64,000 nucleotides of DNA from Xenococcus sp. PCC 7305 (GTDB lineage: Bacteria; Cyanobacteriota; Cyanobacteriia; Cyanobacteriales; Xenococcaceae): positions 1-64,000 of the forward strand of contig NZ_ALVZ01000234.1 of the NCBI RefSeq assembly GCF_000332055.1, in the 5' to 3' direction. Positions within the stretch are counted from its first letter, which is position 1; each line of letters starts with the position of its first letter. Both the position numbers and the translations under genes were made by a program. This document shows, one piece after another, positions 35,443 to 44,990 of this stretch. A model generated the notes under the pieces. It did not search any database. It was not told the DNA's origin and saw nothing but the letters and a program-made list of their open reading frames with translations.

Positions 35443-36882
35443 GTGTCAGCGCCCAAACTTTATAAAACAACGAAAAAAACCAAAAAGTTCCAGCCTAGAG
35501 TGAAATATAAACAAAATAGACGACGTCAATCCAGTAGAGGACGCAACATCTTTCTGGGGTTTGCTTTGGCCATTGTTTCAATGACTTCAGCTGCAGCGGG
35601 GGCTTTGCTGGCAATCACTTTTTCTGAATCCTCGATGTTGCAACAGGCGAAACTAAGTCTCGAAGAAGAACAGGTTTTTAGTCAAGAAGAGACTGTTGAG
35701 CTTAGCAGCTTATCGATCCCAGAATTATCTCGTCCAGTTAATATCCTAGTCCTAGGGATTAAGGTTTTAACTTCGGACCTCAAAACTCAGGAGGTTCCAG
35801 AGGACTTGGGATATCATGCTCTGGTCAATTCCTTTGAAGGTCTCAGCGACACGATGTTACTATTGCGCTTTGATCCGCTACAAGAAAAACTGACTGTCCT
35901 CTCTATCCCCAGAGATACTCGCACCTATATAGAAGGTTATGGTATTGGGAAGATTAATCATGCTAACTATGAGGGTGGCCCGGCTTTGACTGCTAGCGCT
36001 GTTAGCGAATTGCTAGGAGGCGTGGAAATAGACCGCTACGTAAGAGTTAATATCCAGGGAATTGAAAAACTCATTGATGCTCTAGGAGGCGTCACGGTTG
36101 ATGTTCCCAAAGACATGAAATACAACGATTTTAGTCAACATTTCTATGTGAACCTTAAAAAAGGCGAACAACATTTGGATGGAGATAAAGCAGTTCAGTT
36201 CTTGCGTTTTCGTTACGATGGGTTGGGAGATATTGCCCGTGTTCAAAGGCAACAAATGTTGATGCGCTCTGTTGTCGAGCAAGCTCTTCGCCCAGCAACA
36301 ATTGTCAAAATCCCCAAGATCCTAGATGTTGTTAAGTCCCATTTAGATACCAATTTAACGGTCAAAGAATTGATGGCACTATCTAGTTTTGCGGCAAAAT
36401 CTGAACGTTCAGATGTCCAAATGATTATGCTCCCAGGAGATTTTAACAGTCCTGACGAACGAGTGAGTTATTGGCTTCCTGATGAGCGTCGCATTCAACA
36501 GGTGGTAGTTCAGCATTTTGATGTTTATCCCGAAAGTTATGATGCCTGGGAAACGCGGGAGCTAACCGATGTTAGGATTGCAATTCAAAATACTTTGGAA
36601 AATGATCGTCCTGCAAGAAAATTATTGGTTGCCCTCAGAGAAGCTGGTTACAATAGAGCTTATATAAGTAGAAATAACGCTAAAAACCTCACTAAAACAA
36701 GAATTATTGCCCAGGCAGGAGATGATGTTGCTGCCAAAAATATTCGTGGGCAATTGGGCATAGGAGAAGTTTTAGTCGAAAGTACTGGGGTTCTGAATTC
36801 TGATATTACGATTCAAGTCGGCCAAGATTGGGAAGATTATCTAGCCGTTGATGAATTATCCATTCTGAGTAATGATCAGTAG
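35443..36882 (+). CDS. LytR/CpsA/Psr (LCP) family protein with LytR C-terminal domain
   Basis: 479 residues, GTG start. A very basic N-terminus and one membrane anchor (about 36-60) precede the LCP catalytic domain (about 100-300): ILVLGIK, LSDTMLLLRFDP, LSIPRDTRTYI, GKINHANYEGGP, and later LRFRYDGLGDIARVQRQQ with the conserved arginines. A LytR_C-type domain follows (about 380-470). LCP enzymes transfer lipid-linked glycans to peptidoglycan or other envelope polymers on the outer face of the membrane. In cyanobacteria the acceptor is not well known. Confidence 0.9.
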   Translation: MSAPKLYKTTKKTKKFQPRVKYKQNRRRQSSRGRNIFLGFALAIVSMTSAAAGALLAITFSESSMLQQAKLSLEEEQVFSQEETVELSSLSIPELSRPVNILVLGIKVLTSDLKTQEVPEDLGYHALVNSFEGLSDTMLLLRFDPLQEKLTVLSIPRDTRTYIEGYGIGKINHANYEGGPALTASAVSELLGGVEIDRYVRVNIQGIEKLIDALGGVTVDVPKDMKYNDFSQHFYVNLKKGEQHLDGDKAVQFLRFRYDGLGDIARVQRQQMLMRSVVEQALRPATIVKIPKILDVVKSHLDTNLTVKELMALSSFAAKSERSDVQMIMLPGDFNSPDERVSYWLPDERRIQQVVVQHFDVYPESYDAWETRELTDVRIAIQNTLENDRPARKLLVALREAGYNRAYISRNNAKNLTKTRIIAQAGDDVAAKNIRGQLGIGEVLVESTGVLNSDITIQVGQDWEDYLAVDELSILSNDQ

Positions 36883-36910
36883 CTGAAAAGTCAACGGTAC
36901 TTATTGATTA

Positions 36911-37783
36911 ATGAGCGCCCAAATAAATTCAGAAAACTTCAAAACTGCTACTCTCTTGATATCCTGTGCTGATCGCCCAGGTATAGTCGCCAAAATTGCT
37001 AATTTTATTTACTCTCATGGCGGCAATATAATTCATGCAGATCAACATACAGACTTTAGTACGGGTCTGTTTTTAAATCGGGTTGAATGGCAATTGGATG
37101 GGTTTACTTTATCTTGCCAGGAGATCGCCGATAGTTTTAATGCGATCGCCAAGGATTGGCATGGGCAATGGCAAATTCATTTTTCCGATGTCATCCCCCG
37201 TATTGCAATTTGGGTAACCAAACAAAATCATTGTCTACTAGATTTACTCTGGAGATGGCAAGCTGGGGAATTGAAAGCCGAAATCCCCCTAATTATTAGT
37301 AATCATAGTTCCCTAGAAGCGATCGCAAGTCAGTTTGGGATTGATTTCCACCATCTGCCAATCACTAAAACAAATAAGCTCGCCCAGGAGACGCAACAAT
37401 TAGCATTGCTCGAAAAATATCAAATTGACTTAGTAATCCTAGCTAAATATATGCAGATTCTCAGTCCTAATTTGGTTGATAATTTTCCTAATATTATTAA
37501 CATTCACCATTCCTTTTTGCCTGCCTTTGCTGGAGCTAAACCCTATCATCGCGCCTATGATAGAGGAGTTAAAATTATTGGAGCCACAGCTCATTATGTG
37601 ACGGAAGACTTGGATGAAGGCCCCATTATCGAGCAAGAAGTTGTTCATGTTAGTCATCGGGATAATGTGTCAGATTTGATTCGCAAAGGTAAAGATTTAG
37701 AGAAATTAGTCCTATCCCGCGCCGTCAGATGGCATTTGGATCATCGGGTATTGGTCTATGGCAACCGAACTGTAGTGTTTTAG
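36911..37783 (+). CDS. purU: Formyltetrahydrofolate deformylase
   Basis: 290 residues. Splits 10-formyl-tetrahydrofolate into formate and tetrahydrofolate, balancing one-carbon pools. N-terminal ACT domain (about 10-90, LLISCADRPGIVAKIANFIY) and C-terminal formyltransferase fold with INIHHSFLPAFAGAKPYHRA (about 197-216) and the catalytic ATAHYVTEDLDEGPIIEQ segment. Begins 28 bases after the LCP gene, so it may share its transcript, although the functions are unrelated. Confidence 0.93.
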   Translation: MSAQINSENFKTATLLISCADRPGIVAKIANFIYSHGGNIIHADQHTDFSTGLFLNRVEWQLDGFTLSCQEIADSFNAIAKDWHGQWQIHFSDVIPRIAIWVTKQNHCLLDLLWRWQAGELKAEIPLIISNHSSLEAIASQFGIDFHHLPITKTNKLAQETQQLALLEKYQIDLVILAKYMQILSPNLVDNFPNIINIHHSFLPAFAGAKPYHRAYDRGVKIIGATAHYVTEDLDEGPIIEQEVVHVSHRDNVSDLIRKGKDLEKLVLSRAVRWHLDHRVLVYGNRTVVF

Positions 37784-37911
37784 ATTATTCCAGGAATTTG
37801 TAAAGGTTTTTACCAAAATATGTATGGGTAAAATAAATCAGTAAATTCCTCGTTAAGGGCTGTGCTAGAATCACCATTACAAGGGCAAGCAGTAGGTGAT
37901 GGAAGGAAGTC

Positions 37912-40380
37912 ATGTTTGAACGCTTCACAGAGAAAGCTATTAAAGTAATCATGTTAGCCCAGGAGGAAGCACGCCGCCTGGGTCATAACTTCGTTGGCAC
38001 AGAGCAAATTCTTCTGGGCTTAATTGGCGAGGGAACTGGAGTAGCAGCCAAGGTACTTAAATCTATGGGTGTCAATCTCAAAGATGCTCGGATTGAAGTT
38101 GAAAAAATCATTGGTCGCGGTTCTGGTTTCGTGGCAGTGGAAATTCCGTTCACTCCCAGAGCCAAGAGAGTCCTCGAACTATCTCTAGAAGAAGCTCGTC
38201 AATTAGGACACAACTATATTGGAACAGAACATCTACTGCTCGGTTTGATTCGAGAAGGAGAAGGGGTTGCTGCTCGCGTACTAGAGAACCTGGGAGTCGA
38301 TCTTTCTAAAGTTCGCACTCAGATTATCAGAATGCTTGGGGAAACTGCTGAGGTTGCGACTGGTGGTGGTAGCTCAGGCAGAAACAAAACTCCAACTCTT
38401 GATGAATTTGGCTCTAATCTGACCCAAATGGCCTCAGAAGGTAAGTTAGATCCTGTTGTCGGTCGCCAAAAAGAAATCGAACGAGTTATTCAAATTCTCG
38501 GACGTCGTACCAAAAATAATCCGGTGCTGATTGGGGAACCTGGGGTTGGTAAAACTGCGATCGCAGAAGGGTTAGCCCAGCGCATTGCCAATCAAGATAT
38601 CCCTGACATCCTAGAGGAAAAACGAGTCGTCACTCTCGATATTGGGTTGTTAGTTGCAGGAACCAAGTATCGTGGGGAGTTTGAGGAAAGACTCAAAAAG
38701 ATCATGGACGAGATCCGTCAAGCTGGCAATGTGATTTTGGTAATTGATGAAGTTCACACCTTAATCGGTGCTGGGGCAGCTGAAGGTGCGATCGATGCAG
38801 CAAATATCCTGAAGCCAGCCTTGGCTCGCGGGGAACTGCAATGCATCGGGGCAACAACTTTGGACGAATATCGTAAGCATATTGAGAGAGATGCCGCTCT
38901 AGAACGTCGTTTCCAACCCGTAATGGTAGGTGAGCCTTCGGTTGAAGAAACCATCGAAATCCTTTACGGTTTGCGGGAGCGCTACGAGCAACATCACAAG
39001 CTGAAAATTTTGGATGAAGCCTTAGAAGCCGCAGCTAAACTATCGGATCGTTACATTAGCGATCGCTATTTGCCCGACAAGGCGATCGATTTAATTGATG
39101 AAGCTGGTTCTCGGGTGCGTTTGATCAATTCTCAACTGCCTCCTGCGGCTAAAGAATTAGATAAAGAATTACGGGGAATTCTTAAGGAAAAAGATGATGC
39201 GGTGCGTTCTCAGGATTTTGATAAGGCTGGGTCTTTGCGCGATCGCGAAATGGAAATCAAGGAGCAAATTCGTAATATCGCTTCAGCGAAGAAAAGCGAA
39301 GAAGATACTGAAACTAATTCGCCCTTTGTCGATTCTGAAGAGATTGCCCATATTGTTGCCTCTTGGACTGGTGTCCCAGTTAACAAGCTCACCGAGACTG
39401 AATCTGAAAAACTCTTGCATATGGAGGATACACTCCACCAGCGCATTATTGGCCAAGAAGATGCGGTTAAAGCTATTTCTCGGGCAATTCGTCGGGCAAG
39501 GGTAGGCTTGAAAAACCCCAATCGCCCGATCGCAAGTTTCGTATTTTCCGGGCCTACTGGGGTTGGTAAAACTGAGCTCACCAAAGCCCTAGCAACTTAT
39601 TTCTTCGGCTCGGAAGAGGCCATGATCCGTCTTGATATGTCGGAATATATGGAGCGTCACACTGTCTCCAAATTGATTGGTTCTCCTCCAGGATATGTAG
39701 GTTACAACGAAGGGGGTCAATTAACTGAAGCGGTTCGTCGTCGTCCTTATACTGTGGTGCTCTTTGATGAGATTGAGAAAGCGCATCCCGATATCTTCAA
39801 TATGCTGTTGCAAATTTTGGAAGATGGTCGTTTAACTGATGCCAAGGGCAGAACGGTAGATTTCAAAAATACGCTATTGATTCTGACTTCTAACATTGGT
39901 TCTAAGGTCATTGAGAAAGGTGGCGGTGGATTAGGTTTTGAGTTTGAAGATAATGCGGGAGAAGCCCAATACAATCGGATTAAATCCCTAGTTAACGAAG
40001 AGCTGAAAAACTATTTCCGTCCTGAGTTCCTCAATCGTTTGGATGAGATTATTGTCTTCCGTCAGTTGAGTAAGGATGAGGTCAAGGAAATTGCCGAAAT
40101 TTTGCTTAAAGAGGTCTTTACTCGTCTGACAGAGAAGGAAATCGATCTCGAAGTTACAGACAAATTCAAAGAACGCTTAGTCGATGAAGGATTTAACCCT
40201 GCCTATGGGGCGCGTCCGTTACGTCGAGCAATTATGCGTTTGTTGGAAGATGTCCTCGCAGAAGAGATTCTTTCTGGTCGTCTAGGAGAAGGCGATACTG
40301 CGGTTGTTGATGTTAATGAGGAAGGAAAGGTCAAAATCTTACCTCAGCTGAAGAAGAAAGAATTGTTACCTTCTTCTTAA
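37912..40380 (+). CDS. clpC: ATP-dependent Clp protease ATP-binding subunit ClpC
   Basis: 822 residues. Hsp100 unfoldase that feeds proteins to ClpP-type proteases; essential in cyanobacteria and also active in chloroplasts. Two Clp-N repeats (about 1-145), AAA-1 with Walker A GEPGVGKT (about 207-214) and Walker [10 protein letters not shown], a UVR-containing middle region (about 410-470), AAA-2 with GPTGVGKT (about 547-554) and [12 protein letters not shown], then the C-terminal small domain. A GLGF loop in AAA-2 fits the ClpP-docking loop. Strong ribosome site GGAAGG before the ATG and a clear terminator after the stop. Confidence 0.97.
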   Translation: MFERFTEKAIKVIMLAQEEARRLGHNFVGTEQILLGLIGEGTGVAAKVLKSMGVNLKDARIEVEKIIGRGSGFVAVEIPFTPRAKRVLELSLEEARQLGHNYIGTEHLLLGLIREGEGVAARVLENLGVDLSKVRTQIIRMLGETAEVATGGGSSGRNKTPTLDEFGSNLTQMASEGKLDPVVGRQKEIERVIQILGRRTKNNPVLIGEPGVGKTAIAEGLAQRIANQDIPDILEEKRVVTLDIGLLVAGTKYRGEFEERLKKIMDEIRQAGNVILVIDEVHTLIGAGAAEGAIDAANILKPALARGELQCIGATTLDEYRKHIERDAALERRFQPVMVGEPSVEETIEILYGLRERYEQHHKLKILDEALEAAAKLSDRYISDRYLPDKAIDLIDEAGSRVRLINSQLPPAAKELDKELRGILKEKDDAVRSQDFDKAGSLRDREMEIKEQIRNIASAKKSEEDTETNSPFVDSEEIAHIVASWTGVPVNKLTETESEKLLHMEDTLHQRIIGQEDAVKAISRAIRRARVGLKNPNRPIASFVFSGPTGVGKTELTKALATYFFGSEEAMIRLDMSEYMERHTVSKLIGSPPGYVGYNEGGQLTEAVRRRPYTVVLFDEIEKAHPDIFNMLLQILEDGRLTDAKGRTVDFKNTLLILTSNIGSKVIEKGGGGLGFEFEDNAGEAQYNRIKSLVNEELKNYFRPEFLNRLDEIIVFRQLSKDEVKEIAEILLKEVFTRLTEKEIDLEVTDKFKERLVDEGFNPAYGARPLRRAIMRLLEDVLAEEILSGRLGEGDTAVVDVNEEGKVKILPQLKKKELLPSS

Positions 40381-40419
40381 ATGTTTTAGATTCAGCAAAA
40401 GTTATTAAATAAATTTTAG

Positions 40420-40452
40420 TAGTAGGGAATTAGTCTTCTCTACTATTTTTTT
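40420..40452 (+). terminator. Intrinsic terminator after clpC
   Basis: TAGTAGGGAA (40420-40429), loop TTAGTC, TTCTCTACTA (40436-40445): a 10-bp stem with one wobble pair, followed by seven T residues. It lies 40 bases after the clpC stop. Confidence 0.88.
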
Positions 40453-40506
40453 ATTAAGATAGAGAACAGCGATCAAACCTTTAATGTATCTAGAAGTTTT
40501 AGTGGA

Positions 40507-40731
40507 GTGAGAAGTTGTGGGGATAGAGGAAGACAGGAATCCGAAGCGAGAGCTGCTTGTCTTAATGATGCGCGCGCGAAATATGGAGCTTCTGCCTCCT
40601 TAACACTCTTAACAGATCCTCCAAGTTTTAGAGGAGATGCAGATCAACGTAATGGTGTCTGTGCAAGAAGAATCCTTGGTGCTTGTGTTGATTTCAAAGA
40701 TGAATTGAATGTTCTGGGAGAGTTGACGTAA
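40507..40731 (+). CDS. Unrecognised short ORF, Cys-containing
   Basis: 74 residues from GTG 40507: MRSCGDRGRQESEARAACLN, KYGASASLTLLTDPPSFRG, then NGVCARRILGACVDFKDELN. Four cysteines, more GC-rich than its surroundings. No family recognised, and no membrane helix. It may be coding, a fragment of a larger lost gene, or part of an RNA. GGAG stands just before the GTG but too close to be ideal. Confidence 0.3.
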   Translation: MRSCGDRGRQESEARAACLNDARAKYGASASLTLLTDPPSFRGDADQRNGVCARRILGACVDFKDELNVLGELT

Positions 40732-41019
40732 ACTGCTCAGTAAAAGTTTGCTTCCCTGATTAGTGTGATCGCAGATCTTGTCTTAGGCTGACATAGATAA
40801 AATAGTGCACTAGGTTTTTCTGCTAAACACTTTTTTTAGCTAAGTTGTAGCAGTTTTCTAAAGCAACATTTAAGGCGTGTCAGTCTACTAGAGGTTTTTA
40901 GCTAGAGATCGAGCAACACTTTAGCTAATTGAGATCGCAGATCTTGCAGAACAAAATAATAGGATGTTTAAGCCTTGGTACAATAGAGGACAAAGCCTTT
41001 TTAATCTAAGTTCACTTCA
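40732..41019. other. Intergenic stretch with two copies of a 14-base repeat
   Basis: Upstream region of the toxin-antitoxin pair. It contains GATCGCAGATCTTG at 40767-40780 and 40933-40946 (listed separately) and otherwise nothing recognised. Confidence 0.45.
40767..40946. repeat. GATCGCAGATCTTG repeats, upstream pair
   Basis: The same 14-mer at 40767-40780 and 40933-40946. A third perfect copy is at 41808-41821, downstream of the toxin-antitoxin pair, with a decayed version near 41757. The 14-mer contains BglII-like AGATCT preceded by a HIP1-like GATCGC. Confidence 0.75.
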
Positions 41020-41283
41020 ATGTCTCAGGCAATTCTTAATCAAATTCTTGACCAACTGCCAGATTTAGAAAAATCTGAATTACAACATCTTAGTCAAGAA
41101 ATCCAAGGTTATCTTTCAGATAGAGAAACAGTTACTAAACGAGCAGCATTCCATCAAGCCTTAGTTGAATCTGGTTTAGTAAGAAAGATCAAAAAACCTG
41201 CCTTTGCCCAAAAAACAGACAAACAGCTTATTCCAATTCAAGGTGAACCAGCTTCTCAAAGCATTATTGAGGAACGCCGATAG
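41020..41283 (+). CDS. Antitoxin-like protein paired with a PIN toxin
   Basis: 87 residues: MSQAILNQILDQLPDLEKSE at the start, a helical middle with LSQEIQGYLSDRE, and a basic then acidic tail. The family is not named with confidence, but its stop codon (TAG 41281-41283) is directly followed by the ATG of a PIN toxin, the typical antitoxin position. Confidence 0.65.
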   Translation: MSQAILNQILDQLPDLEKSELQHLSQEIQGYLSDRETVTKRAAFHQALVESGLVRKIKKPAFAQKTDKQLIPIQGEPASQSIIEERR

Positions 41284-41748
41284 ATGGCAATTTACTTTGT
41301 AGATAGTAGTGCCTTGGTAAAAAGATATATCAGTGAAATTGGCTCAGCATGGGTTTTAGAATTATTCGATTTTCCCCAAGACAACGAGATTTTTATTGCA
41401 GCAATCACTGCTGTTGAAATCATTTCAGCAATTACCCGACGGGCACGCGGTGGGAGTATTCGTTCTGCTGATGCAATACTTATATGTAATCAATTTAAGA
41501 GTGATTTACAAACAGACTATCAAATTGTCGAAATTACAGAGGAAGTCATCAACTCTGGGATATTATTAGCTGAAAAGAGAGGATTACGAGGCTATGATGC
41601 AGTTCAGTTAGCGGCAGGTTGTGCAGTCAATTTGCTTTGTATAGCTAGTGGTTTATCACCTGTAATTTTTGTATCAGCAGATAATGAATTAAACCTAGCT
41701 GCTTCTCAAGAAGGTCTATCAGTTGAAAATCCCAACAGCTGTCAGTAA
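41284..41748 (+). CDS. PIN-domain toxin (VapC-like)
   Basis: 154 residues. AIYFVDSSALVKRYISEIGS carries the first metal-binding Asp (Asp7), followed by ITAVEIISAITRRARGG (Glu), LRGYDAVQLAAG (Asp) and IFVSADNELNLAA (Asp). These are the four acidic positions of a PIN nuclease. Immediately downstream of its antitoxin with no gap, hence translationally coupled. The C-terminus is slightly longer than average. Confidence 0.82.
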   Translation: MAIYFVDSSALVKRYISEIGSAWVLELFDFPQDNEIFIAAITAVEIISAITRRARGGSIRSADAILICNQFKSDLQTDYQIVEITEEVINSGILLAEKRGLRGYDAVQLAAGCAVNLLCIASGLSPVIFVSADNELNLAASQEGLSVENPNSCQ

Positions 41749-41807
41749 TGCAATGTGATCGTAGATTTTTGATCAAACGCGATCTCCTGAGAAAAGAATA
41801 GTATTGC

Positions 41808-41821
41808 GATCGCAGATCTTG
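41808..41821. repeat. GATCGCAGATCTTG repeat, downstream copy
   Basis: Perfect third copy of the 14-mer seen at 40767 and 40933, lying 60 bases after the toxin stop. A degenerate copy (GATCGTAGATTTTTG) is at about 41757. Confidence 0.75.
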
Positions 41822-41895
41822 TACCGCACATTAACGGCAGTGTAACGTACAAAGTAAAACAACAAAACTCAGTAAATATTTTATAGTTTGCACAA

Positions 41896-42645
41896 ATGAA
41901 AAAATATATTGTTGGCTTTGCCGTTTTGATTATGGCAACAGTTTTATTTTTAGTTAACTTTGCTTATGAGCCTGATTTATTGGCAACAGATACCAATTAT
42001 CCTAGTTATTATCAGGAAAAAGCCTTTCATAGTCGAGGTGGAATTGGGAAATTTTATCTTGGGAGAGAAATTGCTCAAGTAATGGGACATCAGGCGATGA
42101 GGTGGCTAGAAAGACCCAGTAGAGAAAACCAAGAACATCCCTCAGCTGTCGTCCAGGCTTTAGAGTTAAAGGATACAGATATTGTTGCTGATATCGGTGC
42201 TGGGACAGGATATTTTAGCTTTCGCATGGCTCCTTTCGTATCTGAAGGAAAAGTATTAGCTGTTGATATTCAACCTGAAATGTTAGATGTCATCGAAAGT
42301 TTAAAACAACAGAAGCAGGTAACAAATATAGAAACGGTTTTAGGAGAAGTCTATGATCCTCATCTTCCAGAAAATACTATCGATTTAGTGTTAATGGTAG
42401 ATACCTATCATGAGTTTGCTTTTCCCCGGGAAATGATGGAAAGCATCTTTAATTCTTTAAAAATTGGCGGCAGAGTGATTCTCGTCGAATATCGTAGAGA
42501 AGATCCTTTTATTATGATCAAACCTCTACATAAAATGACTCAAAAGCAAGTCAAGAAAGAGATGAAAACTGTTGGTTTGCAATGGGTTGATACTCAAGAG
42601 TTTCTTCCTCAACAGCATTTTATAGTTTTTGCTAAGTCAGGTTAG
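41896..42645 (+). CDS. Class I SAM-dependent methyltransferase with N-terminal membrane anchor
   Basis: 249 residues. The first 25 residues (KKYIVGFAVLIMATVLFLVN) form a signal or anchor helix, unusual for a SAM enzyme. The methyltransferase fold follows: ADIGAGTGYFSFRMAPF (motif I, about 96-112), VLAVDIQPEMLDVI, IDLVLMVDTYHEFAFP and GGRVILVEYRRED. Substrate unknown; similar anchored methyltransferases exist in other bacteria, but if the anchor puts the domain outside, SAM would not be available, so a cytoplasmic-side topology is more likely. Confidence 0.8.
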   Translation: MKKYIVGFAVLIMATVLFLVNFAYEPDLLATDTNYPSYYQEKAFHSRGGIGKFYLGREIAQVMGHQAMRWLERPSRENQEHPSAVVQALELKDTDIVADIGAGTGYFSFRMAPFVSEGKVLAVDIQPEMLDVIESLKQQKQVTNIETVLGEVYDPHLPENTIDLVLMVDTYHEFAFPREMMESIFNSLKIGGRVILVEYRREDPFIMIKPLHKMTQKQVKKEMKTVGLQWVDTQEFLPQQHFIVFAKSG

Positions 42646-42686
42646 ATTTTATTTGTAAATATGCGTTAATAGTCACTCTAATCATT

Positions 42687-43226
42687 CTAATAATTCCCAG
42701 AATTGTGGATTTTTGAGGTTCTACTTTTTCGTCTGTGAGCAAACCAAGATTGGAGCATTTGCCGACATTCAACTTCAGCAACTCCAGCTAAAACCAACAA
42801 GCGATGATTAGAAGCTGCACTATCAGGAATATTCATCACAGTCCGAATTGCCCCAGTTTTGGGATCATCAACTCCATAAACTAATAACCCAATTCTTGAC
42901 TGAACGATCGCACCTGCACACATGGGACAAGGTTCCAAGGTCACATAAAGAGTGCAATCATTTAAATGCCAGTTCTGTTTCACTTGACTGGCAGCCCGTA
43001 AAGCAATAATTTCGGCATGGGCAGTCGGATCTTGATTTCTTTGCTTAAGATTATTGGCTTTGGCGATCGCATGACCTTGGGCATCAACCACGATCGCCCC
43101 TACAGGAATATCTCCCCCATCTCCTGCTTCTTTGGCCAGCGCGATCGCCTGAGCCATCCAGTCTTGATGAACTAAATATTCTTCCCTAGTCAAGGACAAT
43201 AAATAATTAGGTCTACTCCTCGGCAT
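42687..43226 (-). CDS. tadA: tRNA adenosine(34) deaminase
   Basis: 179 residues from ATG 43226, which has GGGGAA six bases upstream. Deaminates A34 to inosine in tRNA-Arg(ACG). Zinc and catalytic motifs are intact: DPTAHAEIIALRAA and LEPCPMCAGAIVQSR. A longer frame opens with TTG at 43274, overlapping the upstream gene's stop, but its extra 16 residues (MKKADGRWQMADGEHL) are encoded by a heptamer repeat, so I prefer the ATG. Part of a leftward cluster with two HAD hydrolases and queG. Confidence 0.9.
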   Translation of the reverse strand: MPRSRPNYLLSLTREEYLVHQDWMAQAIALAKEAGDGGDIPVGAIVVDAQGHAIAKANNLKQRNQDPTAHAEIIALRAASQVKQNWHLNDCTLYVTLEPCPMCAGAIVQSRIGLLVYGVDDPKTGAIRTVMNIPDSAASNHRLLVLAGVAEVECRQMLQSWFAHRRKSRTSKIHNSGNY

Positions 43227-43237
43227 GAGATGTTCCC

Positions 43238-43272
43238 CATCTGCCATCTGCCATCTGCCATCTGCCTTCTTC
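43238..43272. repeat. Heptamer tandem repeat (CATCTGC)x4 at the tadA start
   Basis: Four perfect CATCTGC units plus CTTCTTC, inserted between the upstream HAD gene stop and the tadA ATG. The same heptamer begins the array at 17573. Confidence 0.9.
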
Positions 43273-43927
43273 AAGATGCACCTAGCTTTACGGGGCTCGG
43301 AGAGATCGCCTCCAATAATTCAGTCGGGTTAGCAGCCAAAAAATCCGGTTGGTATTCTGCCAAAATCTCTTGAGAATTAAATCCCCAACCCACGGCAATT
43401 ATGCCAATGCCACTTTTTCTAGCTGAGCGAATATCTCTAGTTTCATCCCCCACATAAATAACATCTGTTTTTTTGAGTTTACGTTTTCTGACAATCTCAT
43501 TAATAATGCGATGCTTGCCAAAAATATTAGTTCCCGAATATATAAAATCAAAAAGATATTCCAGATTATTCTTCTGCAGAAACATTATTACATTTTTTTC
43601 TACATTAGAAGTGACAATGCCTAAGACATAATCCCTTTGTTTCAAAGCTATTAATACTGACTCGATTCCCTTAATAGGGGCAAGATCGGCAATTTGATGT
43701 CCTAATTCTTTCTGAACTCTTTTAACCAAGAAAGGAATTTTAAAAAGAGATATTTCTGTGCGTTTAACTATATCTTTGGAACTAAGATTTTTAAATAATA
43801 GGAGTTCTTCCTCACTCATTGGCTGATAGCCAAATTCAGAAGATAAATCGTTGGTAATATCAACAATGGCTTGATAGGTATCGGCAATTGTGCCATCAAA
43901 ATCAAAAACAATAACTTTTTTCGTCAT
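43271..43927 (-). CDS. HAD-family hydrolase, phosphoglycolate phosphatase-like
   Basis: 218 residues. HAD motif I KVIVFDFDGTIADTY (Asp9, Asp11), motif II IVTSN (about 108-112), motif III Lys and motif IV VIYVGDETRDIRSARKSG (about 167-184) are present, with a helical cap in between. Likely a small-molecule phosphatase; the substrate cannot be read from the sequence. It lies directly upstream of tadA. Confidence 0.82.
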   Translation of the reverse strand: MTKKVIVFDFDGTIADTYQAIVDITNDLSSEFGYQPMSEEELLLFKNLSSKDIVKRTEISLFKIPFLVKRVQKELGHQIADLAPIKGIESVLIALKQRDYVLGIVTSNVEKNVIMFLQKNNLEYLFDFIYSGTNIFGKHRIINEIVRKRKLKKTDVIYVGDETRDIRSARKSGIGIIAVGWGFNSQEILAEYQPDFLAANPTELLEAISPSPVKLGAS

Positions 43928-44048
43928 CCTCTTGCCAGGAATGTAAGCAGCAAATAATTTCAGGAACGAGACTTAGTCTATTTTGGCGTTCAATTAATCA
44001 ATTAAGTTAATTATAAGTGATTATTGGAGTTTGCACTCAAAACCTAAT

Positions 44049-44990
44049 TCACTGTTCCTTGATATATTTCAGATTTGCCTGGGCATTACGTTGCCACATC
44101 TGAGGCTTGATCCTGCGAAGAGCAGAAGCCCGAAAGCGACGATCCCATTCGCCCGACTCGATGCTTGCTAATTCTGTTAATTGAGGGTGAAGGTTTTCGG
44201 GATAGGGTTGAAAATCTTCAATGTCTGTTTCTTGGGCAAAACGTTGATTCCAGGGACAAACATCTTGGCAAATATCGCAACCTGCTACCCATCCTGATAA
44301 TTTTTGGGCAATTTCTGCTGGTAATTCTGGCTCCCGATTTTCGATTGTGTGATAGGCAATGCAACGATTGGCATCTACAACAAAGGGCTTGGCGATCGCA
44401 TTGGTCGGACAGGCTTCTAGACAACGAGTACAAGTCCCACAATGTGAGCTATGGGGCTGATCGGCAGTTATTGCTAAATTGGTTAAAATCTCCCCCAAAA
44501 AGACCCAGCTACCATAGTCTCTGGTGATCAGATTGCCATTTTTGCCAATCCAACCCAGACCAGCTCGTTGCGCCCAAACCTTATCTTGAACTGGCCCAGT
44601 ATCAGAGTAATAACGAGTTGTGATATTGTCCCCTTGTTCTTGCAGCCAGCTACTTAAAGCCTTGAGTTTTTTCTGCATCACCTTATGATAATCTCGACCC
44701 CAACCATAACGAGATATCTTAGCGATTTCTGGAGCATCGGCATGTTGATGGGGACTGTAATAGTTCACGGCCACGACGATCAGCGATCGCGCATCTGGTA
44801 AGCAAAGACGAATATCGGCTCGCTTAGGATTTGCCATCCAGGCCATATCGGCGTGATAGCCAAATGCTAACCAGTTGTTGAGATGTTCAACAGCGGCATC
44901 ATCGGGGATGTCGTCAACAGAAACGATTCCTACCTTGTGAAAGCCAATATTTTTGGCAGCCTCTTTAATGCGATCGCTATTTATCATCAA
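44049..44990 (-). CDS. queG: Epoxyqueuosine reductase
   Basis: 313 residues. Cobalamin- and 4Fe-4S-dependent enzyme that reduces epoxyqueuosine to queuosine at tRNA position 34. Ferredoxin-like cysteine motifs CGTCTRCLEACPTNAI (about 184-199) and CDICQDVCPWNQ (about 240-251) bind two 4Fe-4S clusters; ADMAWM and VNYYSPH near the front are typical. The start overlaps the upstream HAD gene by 14 bases, so translation is probably coupled. Confidence 0.93.
   Translation of the reverse strand: MMINSDRIKEAAKNIGFHKVGIVSVDDIPDDAAVEHLNNWLAFGYHADMAWMANPKRADIRLCLPDARSLIVVAVNYYSPHQHADAPEIAKISRYGWGRDYHKVMQKKLKALSSWLQEQGDNITTRYYSDTGPVQDKVWAQRAGLGWIGKNGNLITRDYGSWVFLGEILTNLAITADQPHSSHCGTCTRCLEACPTNAIAKPFVVDANRCIAYHTIENREPELPAEIAQKLSGWVAGCDICQDVCPWNQRFAQETDIEDFQPYPENLHPQLTELASIESGEWDRRFRASALRRIKPQMWQRNAQANLKYIKEQ

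Noticed and set aside
39194-39505. Frame of 103 codons inside clpC
   Set aside because: Shadow frame of a highly conserved gene; basic, low-information translation.
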